Origin: Labilithrix sp. | GTDB taxonomy: Bacteria > Myxococcota_A > Polyangia > Polyangiales > Polyangiaceae | DNA length: 64,000 bases | Direction of reading: 5' to 3' | NCBI GenBank assembly: GCA_019637155.1 | Contig: JAHBWE010000028.1 | Location: forward strand, 48,241-112,240 | Part shown: positions 52,588-59,760 of the stretch, in pieces | Layout: every line of letters begins with the position of its first letter | How positions within the stretch are numbered: the stretch's first letter is position 1 | Program-made: the position numbers and the translations under genes | Notes under the pieces: model-generated | Databases searched by the model: none | What the model was told of the DNA's origin: nothing | The model's input: the letters and a program-made list of their open reading frames with translations, nothing else

Positions 52588-54243
52588 TCAGGGGCGCTTC
52601 GGCTTCGCGGCGTCGGCGGGGGGGAGCGTCAGGGTCGTGGGGTCGTTGCGCCAGGGGGGGCGCTTGCGGCCGGTCTTGCCCGTCGCGATCTTCGACCAGG
52701 ACGGGCGCACCTGCGTCGTGGCGGTCGGCGCCTCCTCCTCCGCCGGTCCTGGCTGCGCCGCGCGGCGGAACGCGATCGCGAAGTCGACCGCGGTCGCGTA
52801 GCGATCGTCGCGCTTCTTCGCGAGCGCCTTCGCGAGCACCTCCTCGATCGCGCGCGGGATGTCGGGGACGATCTCCTTCGGCCGCGTCGGGTTGCCGTGC
52901 ACGACCTGGTAGAGGATCGCCGGCATGTCCGCGCCGCCGAACGGGCGCCGGCCCGTGAGCGCGCGGTACGCCACCGCGCCGAGCGAGAACACGTCCGAGC
53001 GCGCGTCGATGTCCTTGCTCTCCGCTTGCTCCGGCGACATGTAGCCCGGCGTCCCGACGAGATCGCCCTTCGTCATCGTGTCGGCGCCGACGAGCTTCGA
53101 GACGCCGTAGTCGAGGATCTTCCACTCCGTCAGCGTGCTCGACGGCAAGAAGAGGTTCTGCGGCTTCAGGTCTCGATGGATGACCCCCGCGCCGTGGAGG
53201 AGCTCGAGCCCCTTCGCCGTCGACTCGACGAGGGAGACGACCTCGTCGAGCGGGAGGTTCGTGCGATCGCGCAGGATCGCGGCGAGGTCCTGGCCCTCGA
53301 GCAGCTCCATCACGATGTAGAGGTCGCCGGCGGGGCCGCGGCCGGTGTCGCGCACCTCGACGAGGTTCGGGCCGCGGACCTTCTGCGCGATCTCCGCCTC
53401 GCGCACGAAGCGCTGCGCGAGGTCGTCGTCGCCGACCGCGCGCAGCACCTTCACCGCGACGCGCTCGCTCGCGTCGGAGCGCGCGGCGTAGACCTCGCCC
53501 ATCGCGCCGCGGCCGACGATGTTGCCGAGGAGATAGCGGCCCAGCGTCTGGCCAGTGAGGCGGCCCGCGTTGCCGGCGCGGAGCGCGACGTCGAGGTTCT
53601 CGCGCACCTCGTCGAGCTGCGCCTCGCGCGTCTGCGCCACGCGCATCGCGGCGTGACCCCTCGCGACCGCCTCGTAGAGCGCGCGGCGGCTCGACCGCGT
53701 GATGAGGAGCTGGATGACCATCACCGAGCCGACGATGACCGTCATCGAGATGTGCTGCTGGAGGCGCGGGTTCTTCCAGAGCCCGGTGTCGGGCAGGACC
53801 CCGACCGTGACGAGCAACGCGAGGAGGACGTAGCCGGCGATCGCGATCGCCGCCATCACCGACGCGAACCGGCGGTCGTGATGGCTGACGAAGAACGCGA
53901 GGCCGAGGACGAAGATGGCGACGATCGGCGTGAAGACGCCGAGCGCGTAGATGAGCGCGAGCGCGCAGACCGCGCACACCGTCCCGAAGACGCGGAGCAG
54001 GTTCTTCGAGATGCCGTGACCGTCGTGCGACCGCCACCAGACGTAGGCGCCGACGAGGGCGAGCGAGACGACCGGCGCGAGGACGGTCGCGCGCTGCGTC
54101 CACGTGAGCGAGCGGAGGAGGATGACGACGACGCCGAGCGACGCGAGGATCGTGGTCGCACGACCGAACGCCGCGACGCGCTGAGACTCCTCGTCGCGGA
54201 GGACGTCCTTCGCGTCGGTCAGGTCGTCGATCTCGGGCCCCAT
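52588..54243 (-). CDS. Ser/Thr protein kinase with N-terminal six-segment membrane domain
   Basis: A 551-aa protein with an unusual order: about six hydrophobic segments (near 30-46, 53-70, 84-100, 103-120, 127-149, 165-182), a short helical linker (about 185-225) and then the kinase domain. Kinase motifs: GRGAMGEV, K265, HRDLKPQN from 356, GTPGYMSPEQ. The Mg-binding motif is DYG (378-380) rather than DFG. The membrane part resembles sensor domains of histidine kinases and diguanylate cyclases, suggesting a one-component signal route. It lies 34 bp downstream of the receiver gene end. Confidence 0.85.
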   Translation of the reverse strand: MGPEIDDLTDAKDVLRDEESQRVAAFGRATTILASLGVVVILLRSLTWTQRATVLAPVVSLALVGAYVWWRSHDGHGISKNLLRVFGTVCAVCALALIYALGVFTPIVAIFVLGLAFFVSHHDRRFASVMAAIAIAGYVLLALLVTVGVLPDTGLWKNPRLQQHISMTVIVGSVMVIQLLITRSSRRALYEAVARGHAAMRVAQTREAQLDEVRENLDVALRAGNAGRLTGQTLGRYLLGNIVGRGAMGEVYAARSDASERVAVKVLRAVGDDDLAQRFVREAEIAQKVRGPNLVEVRDTGRGPAGDLYIVMELLEGQDLAAILRDRTNLPLDEVVSLVESTAKGLELLHGAGVIHRDLKPQNLFLPSSTLTEWKILDYGVSKLVGADTMTKGDLVGTPGYMSPEQAESKDIDARSDVFSLGAVAYRALTGRRPFGGADMPAILYQVVHGNPTRPKEIVPDIPRAIEEVLAKALAKKRDDRYATAVDFAIAFRRAAQPGPAEEEAPTATTQVRPSWSKIATGKTGRKRPPWRNDPTTLTLPPADAAKPKRP

Positions 54244-54277
54244 CCGTGATGGGAGCGATGATACGTCGGTCGCGCTG

Positions 54278-54712
54278 TCAGCGTACGACTCTGGAGTGGC
54301 CGCTCTTCGGCTCCTCGTCGATCAAGGTGCGGAGGACGTCGAGGAGCTCGCTCGGCGTGCACGGCTTCGACAGCACCATCCGCGCGCCGCAGTCCTTCGC
54401 CTTCTGTTTGAGGTTCGGATCGGCGGTGCCGGTCAGCACGATGATGGGGATGTCCTTCGTCCGCGGATCGGCGTGCAGGATGCGCGTCGCCTCCCAGCCG
54501 TCGAGGATCGGCATCGCGAGGTCCATCACGATCGCGGCGGGGTGCGAGCGGAGCGCGCGCCGCACCGCCTGCCGACCGTTCTCCGCCGTCTCCGCGCGCA
54601 TCCCCGCGTAGTCGAGGAACTCGGCATACATGTCTCGTGTGTCAGAATAGTCGTCGACGACGAGCACGAGCGGAGCGTGCCGCGTCGGTGGAACGTGCGA
54701 AGCAGCGGCCAT
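54278..54712 (-). CDS. stand-alone response regulator receiver (CheY-like)
   Basis: A 144-aa single-domain receiver. Acidic pair D20-D21, phosphoacceptor D64 in IVMDLAMP, T94 and T96 in LTGT and K116 in SKP are all present. It starts at ATG 54712, overlapping the sigma factor's TGA by one base (TGATG), so translation is coupled. No output domain, so it probably acts by protein-protein contact; the adjacent membrane kinase is Ser/Thr type, so the phosphodonor is not obvious. Confidence 0.9.
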   Translation of the reverse strand: MAAASHVPPTRHAPLVLVVDDYSDTRDMYAEFLDYAGMRAETAENGRQAVRRALRSHPAAIVMDLAMPILDGWEATRILHADPRTKDIPIIVLTGTADPNLKQKAKDCGARMVLSKPCTPSELLDVLRTLIDEEPKSGHSRVVR

Positions 54713-55974
54713 CACGAGTCGACAGGCAAGGTTCGCACCGCCCGCAGCTCGAAGTAGCGCCGCTCCATCGGGCTCCGCGCGAGCGCGATCGCGGCGCGGA
54801 AGTGCGCGTGCGCCGCTGCATGACGGCCGCAGCGGAGCTCCGTCTCCGCGAGCGCGGCGAAGTAGAAGGGATACGTCTCGAGCCGATCGCGATCCGCGAT
54901 CGCGTGGAGCTCGGCGAGCCCGCGCTCCGGTCCGTCGCGCTCCCCGATCGCGATCGCGCGGTTGAGCGCGACGACGGGCGAAGGCCGCAGCGCGAGGAGT
55001 CGATCGTAGAGGAGGACGACGACGTCCCATCGCGTCTCGCCCGCGCTCGGCGCGATCGCGTGCTCGTACGCGATCGCGGCCTCGACGTGGAGCTCGCTGA
55101 TCGTGTCGCCCGTCGCCGCGAGCTCGAGGAGGCGCGCCCCCTCCGCCGCGAGCGCGCGATCGAACCGCGAGCGGTCCTGGTCCGCGAGCGCGACGAGGTC
55201 GCCGCCCGCGTCGACGCGCGCCGGGAGCCGCGCCGCGTGCAAGCACATGAGCGCGGCGAGCGCGTACGTCGACGGCGCTCGCGCCTGCGGGTGCTCGAGG
55301 AGGAGGCCGGCGAGGTGGATCGCCTCGCGACAGAGCTCGGTCCGCACCGCGAGCTCCGGATGCGCGCCGTGGTAGCCCTCGTTGAAGAGGAGGTAGAGCG
55401 CGCGCTGCACCGCCTCGAGCCGGGCGGCGACCTCGCCGGCCTGGAAGTCGAAGAGCGATCGCGTCTCGGCGAGGGCCTGCTTCGCGCGCGCGAGCCGCTT
55501 CTCGATCGCGGCCTCGCTCGCGAGGAACGCGGACGCGATCTCGCGCACGCCGAAGCCGGAGAGGACCGACAGCACGAGCCCCACCTGCGCCTCGGCCGGC
55601 ACCTTCGGGTGACAGCACGAGAACATCATCCGGAGCATGCTGTCCTTGATCGCGCTCGGCGCGAGCGACTCGTCCAGCGTCGGCGACGCCGTCCACTCGC
55701 TCTCGAGCATCCGCCCGATCTCGGGCGCGAACGTGCGCGCGGTGCGCTCGCGCCGAACGACGTCGAGCGCGAGCCGCTTCGCGACCGTCATCAGCCACGC
55801 GCTCGGGTTCTCGGGGACGCCTTGCAGCTTCCACGTCTCGAGCGCGCGGCAGAGCGCCTCCTGGACGACGTCCTCCGCGAGCGGGAGGTTGTGCACGCCG
55901 AAGACGCGCGTGAGCGCCGCGAGCATCCGCGCCGCCTCGCGACGAAACAGATGCTCGGTCAGCTCCACGCTCAC
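54712..55974 (-). CDS. ECF sigma factor, ECF42 type
   Basis: A 420-aa sigma factor. Region 2 includes AEDVVQEALCRALETW and region 4 VREIASAFLASEAAIEKRL; the remaining 220 residues form the long C-terminal SnoaL/TPR-like extension typical of ECF42. ECF42 sigma factors are characteristically encoded with YCII/DGPF proteins, as here. GTG 55974 overlaps the TGA of the upstream YCII gene by four bases. There is no obvious anti-sigma gene, so control by the C-terminal domain or partner proteins is likely. Confidence 0.9.
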   Translation of the reverse strand: MSVELTEHLFRREAARMLAALTRVFGVHNLPLAEDVVQEALCRALETWKLQGVPENPSAWLMTVAKRLALDVVRRERTARTFAPEIGRMLESEWTASPTLDESLAPSAIKDSMLRMMFSCCHPKVPAEAQVGLVLSVLSGFGVREIASAFLASEAAIEKRLARAKQALAETRSLFDFQAGEVAARLEAVQRALYLLFNEGYHGAHPELAVRTELCREAIHLAGLLLEHPQARAPSTYALAALMCLHAARLPARVDAGGDLVALADQDRSRFDRALAAEGARLLELAATGDTISELHVEAAIAYEHAIAPSAGETRWDVVVLLYDRLLALRPSPVVALNRAIAIGERDGPERGLAELHAIADRDRLETYPFYFAALAETELRCGRHAAAHAHFRAAIALARSPMERRYFELRAVRTLPVDS

Positions 55975-56312
55975 ATGCTCATCGCCGGCCGGACCTCGAC
56001 GTCGCCGCCGCCCTCGAGGAGCGGACAGCCGCGCGACAGCTCCACCGCGTGGTCGATGTCCTTCGCCTCGACGATGCTGAAGCCGCCGATGACGTCCTTC
56101 GCCTCCGCGAACGGGCCGTCGACGACCGACCTGTCCTTGCCGCGGAGGACCTTGCCGCTCGGATGGAGCGGGAGGCCCATGTTCTTGAGGGCCCCCTTCG
56201 CCTCGAGGTCCTTCATCCAGGCGAGCCACTTCTGCATCGCCTGCTGCGTTTGCTCGGGCGTCTTCGCCCAAGAGGGATCACCACCGCGATAGAGGAAAAC
56301 GAACTCGGCCAT
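55971..56312 (-). CDS. YCII/DGPF-family protein
   Basis: A 113-aa YCII-related protein, the classic genomic partner of ECF42 sigma factors. The DGPF motif is intact in VVDGPFAEAKDVIGGFSIVE, followed by the family's conserved AKDIDHAVELSRGCP. It sits between the second YCII gene (8-bp gap) and the sigma gene (4-bp overlap). Molecular role in the ECF42 system is not established; some family members are thought to be enzymes related to YciI. Confidence 0.92.
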   Translation of the reverse strand: MAEFVFLYRGGDPSWAKTPEQTQQAMQKWLAWMKDLEAKGALKNMGLPLHPSGKVLRGKDRSVVDGPFAEAKDVIGGFSIVEAKDIDHAVELSRGCPLLEGGGDVEVRPAMSM

Positions 56313-56320
56313 GGGTCACC

Positions 56321-56650
56321 TCACATCTGCATTGCGGGACGGACTTCGACGTCGCCGCCGACCTCGAGGATCGGACAGCCGCGGGAGAGCTCGATCGCGT
56401 GGTCGATGTCCTTCGCCGTGACGACGCTGTAGCCGCCGATCGCGTCGCCCGCGTCCGCGAACGCCGCGACCGACTTGTCCTTGCCGCGCACGACCTTGCC
56501 GCTGCGCTCGAGGGGGAGGCCGCGCTCCTTCAGCGCGCCCTTGCCGGCGAGGTCCTGCATCCAGCCGATCCACCGCTGCATGATCGCCTGCATCTCCTCG
56601 GGCGTCCCCACCGGACGCCGCCCACGGTACAGAAAAACGAACTCGCTCAT
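56321..56650 (-). CDS. YCII-family protein lacking the DGPF motif
   Basis: A 109-aa paralogue of the adjacent YCII protein, about half identical by eye (shared start EFVFLYRG, shared AKDIDHAIELSRGCP and GGDVEVRPAM ends). The DGPF position reads AAFADAGDAIGGY, so the signature is lost, and a three-residue deletion lies before it. It is the first gene of the operon that leads into the ECF42 sigma factor and receiver. The duplicate may have lost an enzymatic role and kept a binding one; this is inference. Confidence 0.88.
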   Translation of the reverse strand: MSEFVFLYRGRRPVGTPEEMQAIMQRWIGWMQDLAGKGALKERGLPLERSGKVVRGKDKSVAAFADAGDAIGGYSVVTAKDIDHAIELSRGCPILEVGGDVEVRPAMQM

Positions 56651-56721
56651 GGTCTGGTCTCCTTGTTTCGAGAGATTCGACTCACGACGCGCGACCCCAT
56701 CATCAGCGGACAAGAAAAAGT

Positions 56722-56819
56722 GGGGCCCCAGAAAGCGGCCGCGAAAGCGGTCGCGAAGCGACCCGCCGCTTCGGCGGGCCGTGTTCTGGGGTGGGGGTGT
56801 CGGGGGCGAAGCCCCTGAC
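56722..56819. repeat. dispersed multi-hairpin repeat, copy B (possible asd terminator on the minus strand)
   Basis: Contains: outer stem CCCCAGAA / TTCTGGGG (56726-56733, 56784-56791); hairpin GGTCGC-GAA-GCGACC (56749-56763); hairpin CCCGCCG-CTT-CGGCGGG (56762-56778); and GTCGGGGGC-GAA-GCCCCTGAC (56799-56819), whose last base is in the asd stop codon. Read from asd, the element ends GGGGCCCCACTTTTT, so it could stop transcription. Fourteen bases longer than copy A at 30758-30841. Confidence 0.9.
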
Positions 56820-57826
56820 TATGAAAAGAGCTTTTCCGCGATCTGGACGGCGTTCAACGCTGCGCCTTTGCGGAGGTTGTCGGCGACGACGAAGAGGCAG
56901 ATCGCGCCCGGCACGGCGAGGTCGTCGCGGACGCGGCCGACGAAGACGGGATCGGTGCCCGCGACGTCGAAGGGCTGCGGGTGCTTGCCCGGCGCGTACG
57001 CCTCCTCCATCAGGACGACGCCCTCCGCCTTGCGGAGGAGGTCCTTCGCCTCCTTCGCGCTCATCGGGCGGTGGAACTGGACGTGAACGGACTCGGAGTG
57101 ACCGGTGACGACGGGGACGCGCACGGTCGTCGGCGAGACGCCGATCGAGTCGTCGCCCATGATCTTCCGCGTCTCGTTCACCATCTTCAGCTCTTCTTCC
57201 GAGTAGTCGCCCTCGCCCGCCTTCCAGTCGCAAAGGACGTTGAACGCGATCCGGCCGGGGAACACCGTCGGCGTCACGGTCTCGCCCGCGAGGGCGGCCT
57301 TCGTCTGCTGCATGAGATCGTCGACCGCCGCGACGCCCTTGCCGCTCGTCGCCTGGTAGGTGCTGACGATGATCGACTTGATCTTCGCCGCGTCGTGGAG
57401 CGGCTTCAGCGCGACGACCATCTGGATCGTGGAGCAGTTCGGGTTCGCGATGATGCCCTTCGGACGGAGCTTCGCCGCCTCGATGTTCACCTCCGGCACC
57501 ACGAGCGGGCACTCGGGGTCCATCCGCCACGCGCTCGAGTTGTCGATGACGACCGCGCCCGACTTCGCCGCGATCGGCGCGAACTCGCGCGAGACGCTCG
57601 CGCCGGCGGAGAAGAGCGCGACGTCGACGCCTTCGAAGGACTTCGGGCCGAGCTCGGTGACGACGACCTCGCCGCCCTTGAACGGCAGCGGCTGCCCCGC
57701 GCTCTTCTTCGACGCGAGGGCGACGAGCTTCGAGACCGGGAAATTCCGCTGCTCGAGGGTCTTCAGCATCTCGCGACCGACCGCGCCGGTCGCGCCGGCG
57801 ACGGCGACGACGAAGGATTTCGACAT
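56819..57826 (-). CDS. asd: aspartate-semialdehyde dehydrogenase
   Basis: Reduces aspartyl phosphate to aspartate semialdehyde with NADPH, on the path to lysine, diaminopimelate, threonine and methionine. The 335-aa protein begins at ATG 57826 with the nucleotide-binding GATGAVG at 11-17. Catalytic Cys131 is in NPNCSTIQ, and the GHSESVHVQF region (H243) carries the general base. Length and motifs fit the bacterial USG-1-type enzyme. The stop abuts the dispersed hairpin repeat, which may terminate its transcript. Confidence 0.95.
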   Translation of the reverse strand: MSKSFVVAVAGATGAVGREMLKTLEQRNFPVSKLVALASKKSAGQPLPFKGGEVVVTELGPKSFEGVDVALFSAGASVSREFAPIAAKSGAVVIDNSSAWRMDPECPLVVPEVNIEAAKLRPKGIIANPNCSTIQMVVALKPLHDAAKIKSIIVSTYQATSGKGVAAVDDLMQQTKAALAGETVTPTVFPGRIAFNVLCDWKAGEGDYSEEELKMVNETRKIMGDDSIGVSPTTVRVPVVTGHSESVHVQFHRPMSAKEAKDLLRKAEGVVLMEEAYAPGKHPQPFDVAGTDPVFVGRVRDDLAVPGAICLFVVADNLRKGAALNAVQIAEKLFS

Positions 57827-57978
57827 AGTGTCGCTCTCATACCACCGGGACCTGCACATCCGAAGCGGTGGATCATTTCTCCCGCCGGCGAGACATGTCC
57901 GACCTCCAGGTCCGGCGCGATCCGGCGCGTTTCGTGCGGCTGGATGGACGGCATGCATGTGGCCTAGCAAGCAACACG

Positions 57979-59505
57979 ATGATCAAGGTCTCGCGGCTGC
58001 TTCTCGCCTCCAGTGTCGTATCTTTCGCGCTACTCCAGGGCTGCGCCTCCGACGACGACGAGCCGTCGAAGAGGGAGAAGAACCCGTTCGGTACGCGCGA
58101 AGAGCCCGTCTTCGTCGAAAAAGCCGTCAACGCCGATCACAAGTTCTCGAACGCCGTCGACGCGACCGATCCCAAGAAGCTCGTCGTCCCGACCGCGGGT
58201 CAGGACGCGGTCCTCTCCAAGATCGAGGTCGGCACGATCCTCGCCGGCGACCGCGACAAGACCGCGACCGACCTCACGCAGTCGAAGAACCCGTACGGGT
58301 TTCTCCGCAAGGTCACCGGCGTCAAGACCGAGGGCGGCAACACCGTCATCGAGACCGAGCCGGCGACGCTCGACGAGTGGCTCCAGAACGGCGACATCTA
58401 CTACGACGATCCGACCTCGCTCTTCGACGACGACGTCGCCACCGGCGGCAAGATCAAGACGCGGACGCTGAAGACGCTCGCGGAGTCGGGAGGCGGGTCG
58501 GGCAGCGCGTCCTCGGCGATCAACCAGGAGTTCGAGGGTCCGGAGATCTTGACCGACCGCGGCATCAAGGTGAAGCCCATCGTCAAGTTCGCGAACGGCA
58601 CGCTTCAGGTCAACACGAAGTACGACGGCTACTTCCGCGTCCGCACGTTCATCGGCATCCCGACGAAGGTGAGCACGAAGTCCCTCCTCACCGTCGATCC
58701 GCTCGTCGGCGTCGACCTCACGATCGGGGTCGCCGCGCACGACGTCGGCACGATCGGCATCGCGATGGGGGAGAAGAAGTTCGATCTCCCCGGCGTCGTC
58801 ATCCCGATCGCGGCGCCGATCCCGCTCACCGTGCGCGTCTTCCCGCGCCTCAAGTGCTCGCTCCAGGGCGGCGGCGAGACGAGCGCCACCGTGCGCGCCG
58901 AGCTCCGCGGTCACGCCGCGGTCGGCTTCGAGGCCGAGGCGAGCATCAATGGGATCGACACGAAGAACCTCTCCGAGTCGCCCACGATCTCGCCGACCTT
59001 CCAGTTCAAGGGCGGCGTGGTGAAGGGCGTCATCGGCGCGAAGTGCTCGATCGTCGCGGTCCCCTCCGTCCTCGCGTTCGACGCGGTCGGCATCAACGGC
59101 GAGGTCGGTCCCGCCATCAGCGTCGACCTCACCGCCTGCGCGGTGGGCAACGTCCAGTCGCAGAGCATCAGCGGCGGCATCACCGCGACGGAGCAGCACG
59201 GCATCCAGCTCCAGTTCAACACGCGCCTGCAGATCCCCGTCGTCAGCAGCATCGGCATCGACATCCCGCTCGCCACCTTCAGCCCGCTGCAGAGCGAGAA
59301 GAAGTACTTCCTCGGGAACAAGGACACGTGCGAGCTGAAGCAGGAAGACAGCTGCGCCGGCCGCTCCGACGGCTTCTACTGCTCGACGAAGGAGCCATGG
59401 ACCGGCTTCTACTGCGAGGACAAGGTGATCGCCTCCGGCCAGCAGTGCGCCAACGAAACCGAACGCTGCGTCGGCGGGACGAAGACCGAAATCCGCTGCA
59501 ATTAA
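57979..59505 (+). CDS. large surface lipoprotein of unknown function
   Basis: A 508-aa lipoprotein: ATG 57979 gives a hydrophobic signal ending in LLQGC, followed by Asp/Ser/Lys-rich linker. The mature part is beta-rich throughout, with repeated short strands, and the last 70 residues contain eight cysteines (from CELKQEDSC to ETERCVGGTKTEIRC), probably disulfide-bonded. No domain recognised. The gene is followed immediately by a 10-bp hairpin and a direct repeat. Confidence 0.7.
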   Translation: MIKVSRLLLASSVVSFALLQGCASDDDEPSKREKNPFGTREEPVFVEKAVNADHKFSNAVDATDPKKLVVPTAGQDAVLSKIEVGTILAGDRDKTATDLTQSKNPYGFLRKVTGVKTEGGNTVIETEPATLDEWLQNGDIYYDDPTSLFDDDVATGGKIKTRTLKTLAESGGGSGSASSAINQEFEGPEILTDRGIKVKPIVKFANGTLQVNTKYDGYFRVRTFIGIPTKVSTKSLLTVDPLVGVDLTIGVAAHDVGTIGIAMGEKKFDLPGVVIPIAAPIPLTVRVFPRLKCSLQGGGETSATVRAELRGHAAVGFEAEASINGIDTKNLSESPTISPTFQFKGGVVKGVIGAKCSIVAVPSVLAFDAVGINGEVGPAISVDLTACAVGNVQSQSISGGITATEQHGIQLQFNTRLQIPVVSSIGIDIPLATFSPLQSEKKYFLGNKDTCELKQEDSCAGRSDGFYCSTKEPWTGFYCEDKVIASGQQCANETERCVGGTKTEIRCN

Positions 59506-59508
59506 CGT

Positions 59509-59531
59509 TCGAGAGGGCTCTGCCCTCTCGA
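59509..59531 (+). terminator. 10-bp hairpin directly after the lipoprotein stop codon
   Basis: TCGAGAGGGC-TCT-GCCCTCTCGA, a perfect 10-bp stem starting 4 bp after the stop. There is no T-run, so it may stabilise the mRNA end rather than terminate alone. Confidence 0.6.
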
Positions 59532-59542
59532 GCTCTCCCGCC

Positions 59543-59760
59543 GGGGCCGCTCCGCGCGCGGGGCGCGCTCCGACGCCCCGGGCCCCACCGAGAGGGAGGG
59601 CTCACGCTCTGAGGGTCGTCCTCGGAGGGCGGTGTAACATTGGGGGGGCCGCTCCGCGCGCGGGGCGCGCTCCGACGCCCCGGGCCCCACCGAGAGGACC
59701 GAGAGGAAGGGCTCACGCTCTGAGGGTCGTCCTCGGGGGGCGGGTGTAACATTGGGGAGG
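59543..59760. repeat. direct repeat of about 102 and 116 bp before the BNR-like lipoprotein
   Basis: Copy 1 at 59543-59644 and copy 2 at 59645-59760, both running from GGGGCCGCTCCGCGCGCGGG to TGTAACATTGGGG. Copy 2 has a 9-bp insertion that duplicates ACCGAGAGG. The second copy ends at the ATG of the next gene, so the repeat supplies that gene's leader and ribosome-binding region. Confidence 0.9.
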
